A stretch of 64,000 nt of DNA from Psychrobacillus sp048572895 (GCF_048572895.1 NZ_CP183878.1:1922001-1986000); one strand, 5' to 3'; counted from the stretch's first letter, positions 32,233-42,290 are shown. Notes: generated from the sequence alone by a model not told the origin. A program made the numbers and translations.

Positions 32233-33033
32233 TTACCTTTTTTTAAGTGCAAGTTTAACCGAAGTATTTATTTGTTCTTTGAATACGCCAGTTTTATCAA
32301 TAGATAGCAGTTCCTCTTTTAGATGTTTTTCAAATGAAGAAACGTTTTCTCCAAGAAACCGTTTTGCACCAAAAGAAGTTGAATAGTGATTTCCTAGAAT
32401 TGAGTCAATTGTCCATAACTGCTCATAAGAAGGCATGTGATGTAACTCTAAATCAAACTTTGAACTTTTAATAATTTCCTCATGGCTTATTGTAGGATGA
32501 CTGTATGTAATATTTCCTGCTCGTCTTTCATTGCCATACCAATATTTTTCCACCTCTTGGAACTTCTCTTGCCAAGGTAGAAGCATTTTGTTAGGTGTGT
32601 AATTATCTATAATCGCTATTCCTCCACCAATCGACATCATTTCGTACAAAATTTCAAGTACCTTTGGCCGATCCATCCAATGAAATGCCTTTGCAATAGT
32701 GACAAATCTAAAGGCTGTATTAAATGTATTGTTATATTTTTCAATATCGCCAATAAACCATTCTGTATTTTCAACCCTAAACTCCTTACTGAGTCGTTCA
32801 GCCTCCAAAACCATTTCAGGCTCCATATCTATTCCAACTATTCTCTCAAACCAATCAGAGAACCTTAATGATAATCTCCCATCACCACACCCTAAATCAA
32901 GCATGCAGCCATTTCCATCAAGTGAAAATTTATTTATTAAAAATCTGATCAAAGTAGCAGAATATAATGGTCTATATCGTGAATAGTACAAAGCTGTACC
33001 TTTAAACAAACTATCTCCATAATCTTTATTCAT
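32233..33033 (-). CDS. Class I SAM-dependent methyltransferase
   Basis: A 266-residue methyltransferase with motif I MLDLGCGDGRLSLRF at about 45-59, motif II IVGIDMEPEMV, and AKAFHWMDRPKVL as in the UbiE/Methyltransf_11 group. AGGGGGA lies before the ATG. Substrate unknown. No repeat is well preserved on its 3' side. Confidence 0.85.
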   Translation of the reverse strand: MNKDYGDSLFKGTALYYSRYRPLYSATLIRFLINKFSLDGNGCMLDLGCGDGRLSLRFSDWFERIVGIDMEPEMVLEAERLSKEFRVENTEWFIGDIEKYNNTFNTAFRFVTIAKAFHWMDRPKVLEILYEMMSIGGGIAIIDNYTPNKMLLPWQEKFQEVEKYWYGNERRAGNITYSHPTISHEEIIKSSKFDLELHHMPSYEQLWTIDSILGNHYSTSFGAKRFLGENVSSFEKHLKEELLSIDKTGVFKEQINTSVKLALKKR

Positions 33034-33137
33034 TTAATAATCCCCCTATTTAAACAAATAATTGTGCCCTTTATAGTTCAATCATGTTCAATGTTAAATT
33101 GTATTAATAAAAGAACTTTACGTACTTCAGCATGCCT

Positions 33138-33180
33138 TCTTCAACTAAGCTATTGCTTTAGTTGAACAAAAAAAGAGAGC
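33138..33180. repeat. attC-like repeat, left arm
   Basis: TTCAACTAAGCTATTGC and TTTAGTTGAACAAAAAAAGAG; right arm not recognisable. Confidence 0.5.
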
Positions 33181-33197
33181 TATTTTAACAGTGATAT

Positions 33198-33560
33198 TTA
33201 ATCTATCTCTATAATCGGATTTTTGCAGGCTTTAGTGTGTTCACCTTCAATTTCCTCACTCAACTCTGGAAATTGCTTCTTAAAATATTTTACTATCTTT
33301 GTAGTTTTACTATATACATATTTTTTTATCTCAACATAAGGAATCCATATATCCCTATTCTGAATCTGTTCGTATAGAGAGGAAATAACTACATCGCGTT
33401 CATCAGGAGTTATTTTTCTTGTTGTACGTCTTTCTTTCATCTTGTTGTGGTAGAGCTTATAAAGTTCTGCTGCGATCCACTCTTTTTGGTTATTTTTCAA
33501 TTGTGAGAAACGTTTATTTGTCTGAAGAATTTTTCCGTTTACTTTAATATGATTTTTCAT
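33198..33560 (-). CDS. Conserved hypothetical protein, basic
   Basis: A 120-residue lysine-rich cytosolic protein (FSQLKNNQKEWIAAELYKLYHNKMKER..IPYVEIKKYVYSKTTKIVKYF). AGGACGG precedes the ATG. It could bind nucleic acid; the family is not recognised. Confidence 0.6.
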   Translation of the reverse strand: MKNHIKVNGKILQTNKRFSQLKNNQKEWIAAELYKLYHNKMKERRTTRKITPDERDVVISSLYEQIQNRDIWIPYVEIKKYVYSKTTKIVKYFKKQFPELSEEIEGEHTKACKNPIIEID

Positions 33561-33759
33561 GAAAAACCGTCCTAAATCATAATTATTTAATATTAAATTT
33601 CTTTTGAAATTATTATTCTCTCACAATTACCTTTAGTTGGCGAATAAACGGTGTTTGCAAGGTTTCCTATGAATTTATGGACAACAGAATAAGAAATCAT
33701 CTATTGGCTTTGTTCTTCTAAGTGCTCAGAATCATTAAAAAGTGGATCAGGCTTGAATT

Positions 33760-33838
33760 CTACTTGATGTTTTGGATATAAAATAGACCATCGAAAATGA
33801 TGGTCTTGCTAGACTAAAGCAACCATTAGTGAATAAGA
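33760..33838. repeat. attC-like repeat, ACCATCG/GGTCT-centre type
   Basis: CTACTTGATGTTTTGGATA, hairpin AGACCATC..GATGGTCT, right arm AGACTAAAGCAACCATTAGTG. Left arm eroded. Confidence 0.6.
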
Positions 33839-33844
33839 AAAATG

Positions 33845-34263
33845 TTATTTGGGTCGAATACGTCTAAGAACTTCATCCACCGCCCAAAAGAAGAATGAAG
33901 TCATTATTCCAGCGATAAAATTTAGTTCACCTTCTTCTTCCAATAGTTGTTAAAGTTTGAAAAGAAATCACTAGATTCAAAGATAATACCGTAGACAAAT
34001 GTATAAAACATACCAAAAAACAAATGAGTTAACAGTGCTAAAATTACTCTCTTAAATCCTTTGAATCGTTTGGTTAAATAATCAGATAAAAACGTTACAG
34101 GTACACCATAAACTAAAATAATTGGTGAAAATAGTAAGCTATAAAACCCAATCATAGATATCAATTCAAACGGTCTTTCCCATTCTCCAAAAATATAAAT
34201 TAAGATGAAAGTAATCGACAATATTGTTGCAATGAAAAAAGTTATAGCTTTCCTTTTAATCAA
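33845..34263 (-). pseudogene. Membrane protein gene with a 3' frameshift
   Basis: TTG at 34261-34263 after AAGGGGGAG begins a protein with TM helices (ITFFIATILSITFILIYIF, FYSLLFSPIILVYGVPVTFL, VILALLTHLFFGMFYTFVY). The frame stops at 33922. Another frame continues (EEEGELNFIAGIMTSFFFWAVDEVLRRIRPK) to 33845, supplying a final helix. The shift is near 33935 in a GAAGAAGAAG tract. Confidence 0.6.
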
Positions 34264-34514
34264 CTATTCTCCCCCTTTTAGTACAGTAAGAAATAAGTTG
34301 CCTAAGCGAATGTAATGAGCCAATCTCGTTTTTGAGTCGTCTTAAGGAGTATATTCAGTAACGAACCAATACAAAGACAGTCTAAAAATTCAAACAAAAA
34401 ATAGATTGCAAACTAAGTTTAATATATTCTCCTGTTGAAGTATTAAAGCTCGTAAACTAATATCATTTATCGCTATTCATCCCTTGAAAATAGTGATGAC
34501 AATGCTTAAACTAC

Positions 34515-34994
34515 CTATAATTCGTTTCTTTTAACCATTGTAATAAATTCTACAAAATCGGTGCTAAATTCGTCTTTCTTAACAAAACCAAGCTTTTCAT
34601 ATAGATGGATAGCTCTTTGATTGAACTTTGCAACAGTTAGTCGAATTGGAGTGCCTTTAGAGGTTTTTTCAATATAACGTAGAATAAAAGAGCAAAATTC
34701 AAAACCGTTACCTTTGCCCACAAAATTAGGGTTCATACCTAATCCCATATCAACTGAATCATCCGAATAAACACCATTCTTTTTCCCTACAGGAACTTGA
34801 GCATTCTCTCCAGTGCAAAAGAATCCAAATAATTCTTTATTATCATTTAAAAGTGCAAAGTATGAACCATCAAGTCTTTCTTTCATATCTTCATCAGTTA
34901 ATCCACTATTGTAAAAATCATATGGTTCATCATATTCCCAGCCAAGTATCTCTTTTGCTATTTCTTCATTCATATTTTCTATAAATAATTTCAT
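34515..34994 (-). CDS. GNAT family N-acetyltransferase, RimI-like
   Basis: A 159-residue GNAT: GWEYDEPYDFYN near the start, motif A LGMNPNFVGKGNGFEFCSFIL, motif B NQRAIHLYEKLGFVKKDEF. GAGGGGTG precedes the ATG. Substrate unknown. Confidence 0.85.
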   Translation of the reverse strand: MKLFIENMNEEIAKEILGWEYDEPYDFYNSGLTDEDMKERLDGSYFALLNDNKELFGFFCTGENAQVPVGKKNGVYSDDSVDMGLGMNPNFVGKGNGFEFCSFILRYIEKTSKGTPIRLTVAKFNQRAIHLYEKLGFVKKDEFSTDFVEFITMVKRNEL

Positions 34995-35046
34995 ATTCTA
35001 CACCCCTCTCTCATCTATCAATTCGATAATCTTGGAGAATAATCCT

Positions 35047-35138
35047 TCTTCGACTAAATTGCCCTATTAGTTCAATAAGAAAAAGCTACACTTTTAGGCA
35101 GCCACTTGTTTAACTAAAGCACCCGATATTTGAAGAAG
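35047..35138. repeat. attC-like repeat, GCTACAC..GGCAGCC-centre type
   Basis: TTCGACTAAATTGCCC left arm, GCTACACTTTTAGGCAGCC centre, right arm TAACTAAAGCACCCGATATT. The same centre recurs at 42514, 44537 and 54679. Confidence 0.65.
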
Positions 35139-35254
35139 TACTTATCCTAGTTATTTCTTTTAAAAAGTTCTCCTGAACACAATAGTTTTTTAAAATATCT
35201 ACATCGGGTAATCAGCAAAACTGATTCAAACGTGCATTTGAGTATTTATAGACA

Positions 35255-35443
35255 TTATTTTTTCGTTTTTTTATTTTTATCAATATAATTCCAAAGGTAA
35301 TAAGTAGTCCAAAAAACAATTATTAATAAGAGTAAAGGATAAGGACCGTAATTATTTGGTAGATAGAATACTATAACAATTGCCGTAATTAGAAATGGAA
35401 GCAAGAGAATCCAATACCTTTTATTTTTATAGTCTTTAAACAA
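35255..35443 (-). CDS. Small two-TM membrane protein, paralogue of 7058-7291
   Basis: A 62-residue protein, KRYWILLLPFLITAIVIVFY and PLLLLIIVFWTTYYLWNYI, with the same layout as the cassette protein at 7058. Start is TTG at 35441-35443 after AGAGGTG. Two copies in one array suggest cassette duplication followed by divergence. Confidence 0.65.
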   Translation of the reverse strand: MFKDYKNKRYWILLLPFLITAIVIVFYLPNNYGPYPLLLLIIVFWTTYYLWNYIDKNKKTKK

Positions 35444-35542
35444 AATAACACCTCTTTTCTTATACCACTTTTTTACATTCTTTATTGCCTTCTTAAAGTA
35501 AACTTCGTCTATCGTTGAAACTAGAAAAAAAATACTAATAAC

Positions 35543-35857
35543 CTAAAATTGCCCTTTATAATCCCCGGGTACAATTGTTATTAATTGGTACCTTTTAGTT
35601 TTATTCAATAAATCATAAACGACTGTGTAATCTTGATTTTCCTCGATTAAAGCCCATATACTAAAATTTTCTATATAGATTTTCTTATTACTTGAAAGCA
35701 TTATCCACTGTTCTTCAGAAGTTTTAGCTTTGCTAATTATTTGAATGTTTTCCGTTGTAGATTCAATAACCGTGTCTTGGTTTATAAAATAAAACAGGAT
35801 AAAAAATACAATTAAAGCACTAACAATGATTAATAAAAATTTACGAGATTTATTCAT
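35543..35857 (-). CDS. Membrane-anchored hypothetical protein
   Basis: A 104-residue protein: TM helix FLLIIVSALIVFFILFYFI and an external beta-rich domain (QWIMLSSNKKIYIENFSIWALIEENQDYTVVYDLL). GGGAG precedes the ATG. No family recognised. Confidence 0.65.
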   Translation of the reverse strand: MNKSRKFLLIIVSALIVFFILFYFINQDTVIESTTENIQIISKAKTSEEQWIMLSSNKKIYIENFSIWALIEENQDYTVVYDLLNKTKRYQLITIVPGDYKGQF

Positions 35858-35919
35858 AGTTCTACTCCCTTTAAGAGACTTGATTTTATATTTAGGGATA
35901 CCTCAAATTAATCAACAGA

Positions 35920-36050
35920 CTTGAACTAACCTGTTGTCTTAGTTTAAGTGTAACAATTCACATTATATTTCCGTGATTTTCATGATGTTTTGGACATGAA
36001 AATAGACCACCGCTATGAATGGTCTGGTTTAACTAAAGCACTTTTAGCTA
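35920..36050. repeat. attC-like repeat, ACCACCG/GGTCT-centre type
   Basis: TTGAACTAACCTGTTGTCTTAG arm, GTGTAACAATTCACATTATA, GATGTTTTGGACATG, hairpin AGACCACC..GGTCT, right arm TTAACTAAAGCACTTTTAGC. Confidence 0.65.
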
Positions 36051-36191
36051 TTTAAAAATAGAGAGGCTTAAACAATCGCGACCGATTGTGGCGCATTCCT
36101 GTTTAATGAACACTCCGGGTTGAATAACACACCAAAGGCAGTAAAATATTAGATATTCTTATGCTTTGAAAGCTAGGATTAAGGAACTCTG

Positions 36192-37133
36192 TCAAAACTT
36201 ACTGGTACCACCTTGCTGTAAAACCCATTCAGCAATATCACATATGACTTGCCTATCGACATGTTGCGCAACTTTATACTCCTTTTTTGCCTTTCGTATT
36301 TCTCCATAAACAGAAGGCATGAACAAATGATTTAAATTAGGATAAAGTTTGAACTTGACATTCGACCTTTCACCCAACAACTTTTTGTACCCTTCAAAAT
36401 CCTTTTCAACAGTTACATGAAAATCTTTCTCTCCTTGCAAAATAAAGATGGGCTTATTCGATTCTCTCAGGTAATTAACGGACGAATGTTCCCCCATTTC
36501 TTTAAGATAGTAGGCTCTGACATGTTTCCCCAAAACCCGGGTCGACTTTGCTTCTTCATCATTCAATTCATAGATGTTCTTCAGTTTTGATGATATGGCC
36601 GCTATTTGCTTTTTGGCAATCCACTTCAGAAATGGGTTCAGGGAATTTAGAACTTCATTATTCTGGTCCATCAGGATATCTTCAAATTTACGTGGAGACC
36701 CGCCCATAATAACCATTCCGGCAAAATTTCCACCTTCTGCATCAATCCTTGGAGCCAACATACCACCTAGACTATGACCAAGAATAAATATTTTGTCCGA
36801 ATCAATACGCGAATCATCGCGTAAAAAATCAGCAGCGAGAATAGTATCTTCTATGGATTCTTCTTTCACTGACAGCTCCAGGTCATTTTTCATTTCCTTG
36901 CCATAGACAAAAGTCCTTTTGTCATAACGTAATACTGCAATTCCTTTTTCGAACAAGCCATCAGCAAGATCCTTAAAAGGGGCATTGCTTCCGATTTTCT
37001 CATCCATATCACTCGGACCAGAGCCGTGAACTAAAACAACCGCAGGAACCGATCCGACAGTTTGGGGAATGGACAATATGCCATTTAATTGATGTTCAGT
37101 TTCGGCACCTATAATAATTTTTTCATCAGCCAC
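36192..37133 (-). CDS. Alpha/beta hydrolase (serine esterase-like)
   Basis: A 313-residue alpha/beta hydrolase. VVLVHGSGPSDMDE gives the oxyanion region, FILGHSLGGMLAP the nucleophile elbow, ILQGEKDFHV the acid and PNLNHLF the histidine. The GTG at 37131-37133 with GGAGGTAAG upstream decides the start. Likely hydrolyses an ester or thioester; substrate unknown. Composition is slightly richer in GC than nearby cassettes. Confidence 0.8.
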   Translation of the reverse strand: MADEKIIIGAETEHQLNGILSIPQTVGSVPAVVLVHGSGPSDMDEKIGSNAPFKDLADGLFEKGIAVLRYDKRTFVYGKEMKNDLELSVKEESIEDTILAADFLRDDSRIDSDKIFILGHSLGGMLAPRIDAEGGNFAGMVIMGGSPRKFEDILMDQNNEVLNSLNPFLKWIAKKQIAAISSKLKNIYELNDEEAKSTRVLGKHVRAYYLKEMGEHSSVNYLRESNKPIFILQGEKDFHVTVEKDFEGYKKLLGERSNVKFKLYPNLNHLFMPSVYGEIRKAKKEYKVAQHVDRQVICDIAEWVLQQGGTSKF

Positions 37134-37265
37134 TTTGCTTACCTCCAAAATTCCCTTGAATTTAAATTAGGATGAACCTAATATAATGTTTATTGAGTTT
37201 TGCAATCATTGTACATTCCTTAATTCTTTCCCTATTACTGGACAAGCCAAAATCCATGTTCCAAA

Positions 37266-37286
37266 GTTGCATCCTTTAGTTGAAAC
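37266..37286. repeat. Right-arm remnant of repeat
   Basis: GTTGCATCCTTTAGTTGAAAC; the stop codon of the next gene (37276-37278) is within the box. Confidence 0.45.
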
Positions 37287-38205
37287 CTTTCACGAACTTT
37301 TGAACAGTCAATAATGACGGAGCTGGAGAAAAGGGAAAGAATTTTAACATTTCTAGTGAAAAATAGTCAGTCGTATCTACTTCAGCTTCAATATAGGTTA
37401 TTCCGTTTTCAATGGCAAAATTTATTTGAGATGCCGTTAACATTAACATTAATCGAACATCTGTATTCTCCCTTGTTCCTCTCCATCCAAATTCAAATTG
37501 ATTGGGGGTATTCGAATAATGTAACAAGGAATAAGCCTGTATCTCATTATCCTTTAATATAATATAACTTCCACTTTGAACAGTATCCTCATTAAAGATT
37601 AGCTCTTCCCATTTCTGAATGCTGTGGACTCCAACAGGATTAACTGTATGAGCTTTTTCATAGTTTTCTCTTACAATATCTATCAATTTGAATTTAAGTT
37701 CTTTATTATCACCTATTCTATTTAAGTCTTGTATACAGATGTCTAATCCATTAAATTCAGGAAAAACTTGCTTATAATCAATATTTGAGGTTTTTAATAA
37801 AGGCAAATATGTCCTTCTAACTTCTAAAAAACCAATTTCTTCATAGAAATTTTTTAGCCTATAGGAAGATTCCCAAATAGAAGTTTGTAATGGTAATTCA
37901 ATTTCTTTAAAGTTATATAAAGCTTCGATTAAAATAGATTCAATTTCTAATCCGATATGTGGTTTTGTAACCATTGCAAAATATATACAATAGGGATGAA
38001 ATTCGGATTTCCAAGCAGTTATTAAACCTACCAATATTTCATTATCATACGCTTCATATGTACAAATATTATTCTTGCTGTTTATACCTCGTAAAAAGTA
38101 GCGATAAGTGAAATCATCATCCCACACCCAATTGGATAGTATTTCTTTGATAGCCTCGATGTTTGGAGAGTTATTATATTTTATAGCATAATCACTTCTA
38201 AACAT
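37276..38205 (-). CDS. GNAT acetyltransferase, two-domain
   Basis: A 309-residue protein with two GNAT-like halves: the first ends SYRLKNFYEEIGFLEVRRTY, the second has IILKDNEIQAYSLLHYSNTP and ends FSLEMLKFFPFSP. GGAGGTGATG precedes the ATG at 38203-38205; a 50-residue longer frame is encoded partly by repeat sequence and rejected. The TAA stop is in the remnant of the repeat outer box. Substrate unknown. Confidence 0.7.
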   Translation of the reverse strand: MFRSDYAIKYNNSPNIEAIKEILSNWVWDDDFTYRYFLRGINSKNNICTYEAYDNEILVGLITAWKSEFHPYCIYFAMVTKPHIGLEIESILIEALYNFKEIELPLQTSIWESSYRLKNFYEEIGFLEVRRTYLPLLKTSNIDYKQVFPEFNGLDICIQDLNRIGDNKELKFKLIDIVRENYEKAHTVNPVGVHSIQKWEELIFNEDTVQSGSYIILKDNEIQAYSLLHYSNTPNQFEFGWRGTRENTDVRLMLMLTASQINFAIENGITYIEAEVDTTDYFSLEMLKFFPFSPAPSLLTVQKFVKGFN

Positions 38206-38240
38206 TTTCATCACCTCCAGTATAGTAATTCTATATTGTT

Positions 38241-38328
38241 CATACACTATCCTGCACGATTTGTTCAATAAAAAAAAGAGCTGCCTTAGCAACTCAATGA
38301 GCTTCAAGTAAAGCAACTTTAGTTGAAG
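38241..38328. repeat. attC-like repeat, CTGCCTTAGCAACTC-centre type
   Basis: CACTATCCTGCACGATTTG left arm, AGAGCTGCCTTAGCAACTC centre, right arm AAGTAAAGCAACTTTAGTTG. Confidence 0.6.
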
Positions 38329-38372
38329 TATAATGTTTAACAACATATTTTTCATGGATCCACTTCAAATTT

Positions 38373-39800
38373 TTATCGTCTCTGCGGAATCGTCATTTCC
38401 TCCCATGAATAATCTGGTGCAGTTGCAATCCATAACGCATCTCCCATGATATCCACATCATAAACGATGGAATCACTCGCATCAAACACTTTTTCAGATT
38501 TACTTTCATCTTTCGTACTGATGGAATAAATAGCTTCACCCCTATATGTGTAGCCAAATAATTTCTCTCCTTTTTTAATAAGCTTGCCTATCATTTCATC
38601 AGTCTGAAATATTCTCCAATTTTCCTCTTGAAGATTTCGGGTCCAAATTCCACTTTGTGTAGTAATGAATAGCCGATTATGAATCACTTTCATATCTACA
38701 GGTACGTCATTACGATTTAGCAGGGTTATCTCGTTCCACCCATCAATTGTCTTTTGCAAGATCTTCTTTTCTTCTGTGAGTCCTATCAAATCACCATTAT
38801 CCGATATTTGAACCACATACAATGGTTTAGGAACAATAGCTTGTTCCCAACTCTCCCCTTCATTGGTCGTGTAGTAAACCTTTCCATTTGATAACACAGC
38901 AATATGATTGTTGATTGAATAATCTACGTTCTCAATCTTGTGGTCTAATGAAAGAATTTTCGTTCCTTTACTTTTTGAGGTCATTCCTGTCCATAACTCT
39001 TTTTCCCTTGCTACGTATAATTGATCATTCTTATTAAACCACGCGTGTGTTACAAAACCATTTGCTTGTAGTTCTGTCCATGATTCTCCATTGTTATGGC
39101 TCCATTCTATAAAAGGTTGCTTAGCATTACTAAATTGTGGTGGCTTTTTGTCTCCCCATACGACTAACTTGTTGTCCCCAGCGACAACCCCCGTAATTGC
39201 CATTCCTTTTTTTGTTATGTTATCAGTACCTATGCGTTTGGATATTAATCCTCCACCGTACGGTAACTTATGAATGGCACTAACCACATCTCCGTTTTTA
39301 GCATTAAATGAAATTCGAGTAAAACGATTTTCTCGATCATTTCCAAACACAGTCAGAATGGGTGTACCTTCAATAACTTCAAGTGTAAAATGATAACCTG
39401 TTGCCCAATCTTTTCCTTGTTTTAGTCCGTATTTATCCTATGCTAGTTGGAGAATATCAGAGCTATCCAACTTAATCTCATCGTAGGCTATTATTGGAAC
39501 CTGAGATTGCTTAATCGGTTTAAACACGGTAATTTTCTTTTCTGAGATACCAATTAGTAAATGCTCATCTGTACCTGGAGCCATAAATTGCAAAAACCAT
39601 TTAAAGCGTTTCCCTGATCCTCCTCTTGAGCCAGCCATCGTTTCATCCACACTGTTTACACTTGTAAGTGTTGCGTTTACATTCCATTCTTTTGCTCTCA
39701 CGAACCCCATGGCAATCGCTTCTTTTAGCGTAATTTCACCATCTGAAGCGATTGTTTCACGTTCAATCAAATTTATAAAAACTAAAAAAATAACTAACAA
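38373..39800 (-). pseudogene. Exported beta-propeller-like protein with in-frame TAG
   Basis: One continuous frame of about 475 codons is interrupted only by TAG at 39438-39440. Before it is an export signal and a domain (LKEAIAMGFVRAKEWNVNATL..) like the gene at 5604. After it the frame goes on (DKYGLKQGKDWATGYHFTLEV..) to a repeat region with Asp-box-like motifs (SHNNGESWTEL, TTNEGESWEQA), as in BNR/YCF48 propellers. The nonsense codon separates the signal from the propeller. An N-terminal shift is also possible, since no good start is visible. Confidence 0.7.
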
Positions 39801-39848
39801 ACAAGAGATTTTTATTTTTGAAGCTCAAAAATACCACCATCCCGTAAC

Positions 39849-39890
39849 TTAATAAGCACATTAATCACAGAATTAGTGTGCTTATTTAGG
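39849..39890. terminator. Probable stem-loop terminator
   Basis: AATAAGCACATTAAT..ATTAGTGTGCTTATT hairpin downstream of the SMP-30 gene on the minus strand; the T tract is weak. Confidence 0.45.
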
Positions 39891-39958
39891 ATGGAGTAAA
39901 TACTTCGCTATATTCCCTCTTAGATCCAATATAACAAAAGTTGCTATCATTAAATGGC

Positions 39959-40921
39959 CTATTGTAAACCGTAAAGCTGTAAACCTTTTTGATTAACTTT
40001 AATACGCCAGACTTCGTTTTTCAAAGACTCGGTTACATACAGGTATCCATTGTGAAAAGTTAGATTGGTGGTGAATGTTCCAGCATCCTTAGGTAAGCGA
40101 ATCGTACCGTATTTAAATCCACTAGCGTCAAGGACGACAATTTCTCCAGCTTGGAAATGTGCCACATAAAGATTCCCTTTAGTATCGACGGCTAATCCAT
40201 CGGGACCTATTCCGCCTTCAAACTGCCCAAAAACAAACGATGTTTCTCGTTGGTCTTTAGCATTCTTTGATGGGACAGAAATAATTTGATTTTTGGCAAA
40301 TTCGGAGATATAAACACGCTGACCGTCTGCCGATAGAGCTATACCATTTGGATAAGCTATATTTTCCTGAAAGAGTTGCAATTCGGAACCGTCCGGAGGC
40401 AGATAGAAGACACGGCCTATCGGTTTCGTTGCGCTAGATCCCATTGGTTCAGTAAAATAAATCCCACCTGAATTATCAAATACTAGATCATTAAGTCCAT
40501 TTAAAGGTAAGCCATTGTACGAATTAACAATGGTCGTACGCTCTCCAGTATTAGTGTTGTAAGCATAAAGTTCTCCAGTAAGATCAGTGATAAAAAGGCG
40601 TCCGTCCTTGTGAAACTTTGCTCCAACAGGGAGCTTATATTTTTCGCCAACAATAGCAACCTTGTCGCCTTCGACAGTCATGATTTCTCCAGTGGCTGGA
40701 CTGACCATCCATATTTTTCCTTTACGATCAAAATTAATACCTTCCATGAATCCACTACCGGTAGCCACCTTCTCCCATTGGCTTTTAGAAGAAACAATTT
40801 CTGAAATAGAATGCCTTTCCTTTGTTGGCACTGGTTTTGATACATATAATGCTTTTGCTCCAGCGACGGTTACAAGGGAGAGTAGGAGTAATATTGTTGC
40901 TACTAATACCTTTTTCTTCAT
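39959..40921 (-). CDS. SMP-30/gluconolactonase-like exported protein
   Basis: A 320-residue protein with an N-terminal signal anchor (VLVATILLLLSLVTVAGAKAL) and a six-bladed propeller typical of SMP-30/LRE proteins: GFMEGINFDRKGKIWMV, GLNDLVFDNSGGIYFTEP, YPNGIALSADGQRVYISE, GPDGLAVDTKGNLYVAH. Such enzymes are calcium-dependent lactonases. AAGGAGG precedes the ATG. Codon use is richer in GC than neighbours. Confidence 0.85.
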   Translation of the reverse strand: MKKKVLVATILLLLSLVTVAGAKALYVSKPVPTKERHSISEIVSSKSQWEKVATGSGFMEGINFDRKGKIWMVSPATGEIMTVEGDKVAIVGEKYKLPVGAKFHKDGRLFITDLTGELYAYNTNTGERTTIVNSYNGLPLNGLNDLVFDNSGGIYFTEPMGSSATKPIGRVFYLPPDGSELQLFQENIAYPNGIALSADGQRVYISEFAKNQIISVPSKNAKDQRETSFVFGQFEGGIGPDGLAVDTKGNLYVAHFQAGEIVVLDASGFKYGTIRLPKDAGTFTTNLTFHNGYLYVTESLKNEVWRIKVNQKGLQLYGLQ

Positions 40922-41339
40922 CTCTTTGAATTCCTCCTTTTAATTTTTCGAATATTTAATGCAGTAACGAAATGTTTTAGTTTTAGCACTTGAGGAACGC
41001 GTAGTCTCCATTAATCAATCTCGAGTTTTGTAACGAGAAAGACATAAGAGAGAGTAAACGTTATTTAAATTTATCATAATATTCCAAATATAAACTACGC
41101 GAAAAACAACTGAATATTTATAAAAATCCAGTTGTTTTTCTTCTATTTAGGATTAAAAGTTTCCTTATACTTTAACTAAATGTGCTTATAAGAAGTAATA
41201 GATGCCGATACCTATAAGGTGCTTTCTTGGAGGAAATCATTATAATTTATATTGACAATACTAAAAAATAATAAAACTAAATCCATTATTGGAATATGGT
41301 GGCTTTTATATTGTTTTAAATTCAAAAATCTACTTTCTC
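40922..41339. other. Intergenic
   Basis: No gene seen. It holds the promoter region of the SMP-30 gene and the stem-loop at 41102-41146; the rest is AT-rich and without recognisable signals. Confidence 0.3.
41102..41146. terminator. Bidirectional-looking terminator hairpin
   Basis: AAAAACAACTG..CAGTTGTTTTT with a T-rich tail. No gene ends nearby on the plus strand; it may be a relic of a lost gene. Confidence 0.5.
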
Positions 41340-41389
41340 TTCAACTAAACTGTTGCTTCAATTCAACAACAATAAAGGCTTTCTACAGA
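41340..41389. repeat. attC-like repeat interrupted by IS110 left end
   Basis: TTCAACTAAACTGTTGC left arm and start of a centre (AAAGGCTTTCTACAGA). IS110-type sequence starts at about 41390. Unlike the other copies, the right arm is missing here. Confidence 0.5.
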
Positions 41390-41556
41390 CATCCATGTAG
41401 CGCAAAATCAACGCTAAACCACAGAGAATGAAAATATGAAAAACAGGTATAAGATACGGTTGGCGAAGAAGGTCGATAAACAATGTTGACATAGCCAACC
41501 TTTAGTCTAACTCCAACCCCTAAAATGCATCACAGACTGTCGCACTCATGGGGGTT
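41390..41556 (+). mobile_element. Orphan IS110 left end (bridge-RNA region), degenerate
   Basis: CATCCATGTAGCGC.. to GCATCACAGACTGTCGCACTC matches 1055-1235 with small deletions. The putative guide block is altered (CCTTTAGTCTAACTCC). No transposase. Confidence 0.55.
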
Positions 41557-41572
41557 GAACAAGATAATCACC

Positions 41573-42154
41573 TTATTCACCTAAATGTTGCGTACAATTG
41601 TAAAGCGTACAATCCCATGTACTCTTATTATTGATAAGAATAGTTAATGATGTATTTTCAATATGTGTACTTGGGAATTTTTCTGGTAGTAATCTTTTTA
41701 AAGTTAGACCTATTAATGCTCCATGACTTACTACCAATACCCGTTTATCATTATATGAAGTAGCTAATTCTGCTAAAAATTCATAACCTCTTTTAGAGAC
41801 ATCTTCAAAACTTTCCATTCCAAGATTCAATTCTCTCCAATTACTACCCCACTTTTTTATCCTTTCTTCTTCAGTTGTGCCTTCTATTTCTCCACAGTTT
41901 ATTTCACGTATTCTTTCGTCAAACCAACTGCTAGGGAAATTTAATGTAGAAGCGATTATTTGTCCAGTTTCTTTGGCACGTAATAAATCACTTGTCACAA
42001 TAATATCCCATTTTCCCTCTAAAGAGAGTCTATTAGCCAAAGCAACCACCTGTTGTTTTCCGATTTCATTTAAAGGGATATCTGATATTCCCTGTGACCT
42101 GCCAAGTACATTCCATTCAGTAATTCCGTGCCTTATAAGTCCTATTGTAGTCAA
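41573..42154 (-). CDS. Histidine phosphatase (phosphoglycerate mutase-like)
   Basis: A 193-residue protein with the catalytic LIRHGITEWN (RHG) at about 6-15, a second arginine in TSDLLRAKET and the C-terminal histidine in VVSHGALIG. It would dephosphorylate a small metabolite. Start is TTG at 42152-42154 with AAGGAGGT upstream. Confidence 0.85.
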   Translation of the reverse strand: MTTIGLIRHGITEWNVLGRSQGISDIPLNEIGKQQVVALANRLSLEGKWDIIVTSDLLRAKETGQIIASTLNFPSSWFDERIREINCGEIEGTTEEERIKKWGSNWRELNLGMESFEDVSKRGYEFLAELATSYNDKRVLVVSHGALIGLTLKRLLPEKFPSTHIENTSLTILINNKSTWDCTLYNCTQHLGE

Positions 42155-42248
42155 TTACTTCTACCTCCTTTTTTTAAACAAAAGCACTATATTCTTCAAT
42201 CTAAATTCTTTAGGGATTAGTTCTCTAACTTCCCAGTGAAAATCACAG

Positions 42249-42290
42249 TAAAAAACGCTATTGTAAAATTATCAACAGCGTTTTTTTGTT
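42249..42290 (+). terminator. Intrinsic terminator-like hairpin
   Basis: AAAAACGCT..AGCGTTTTTTT type stem with a T tail; no plus-strand gene precedes it. Confidence 0.5.
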
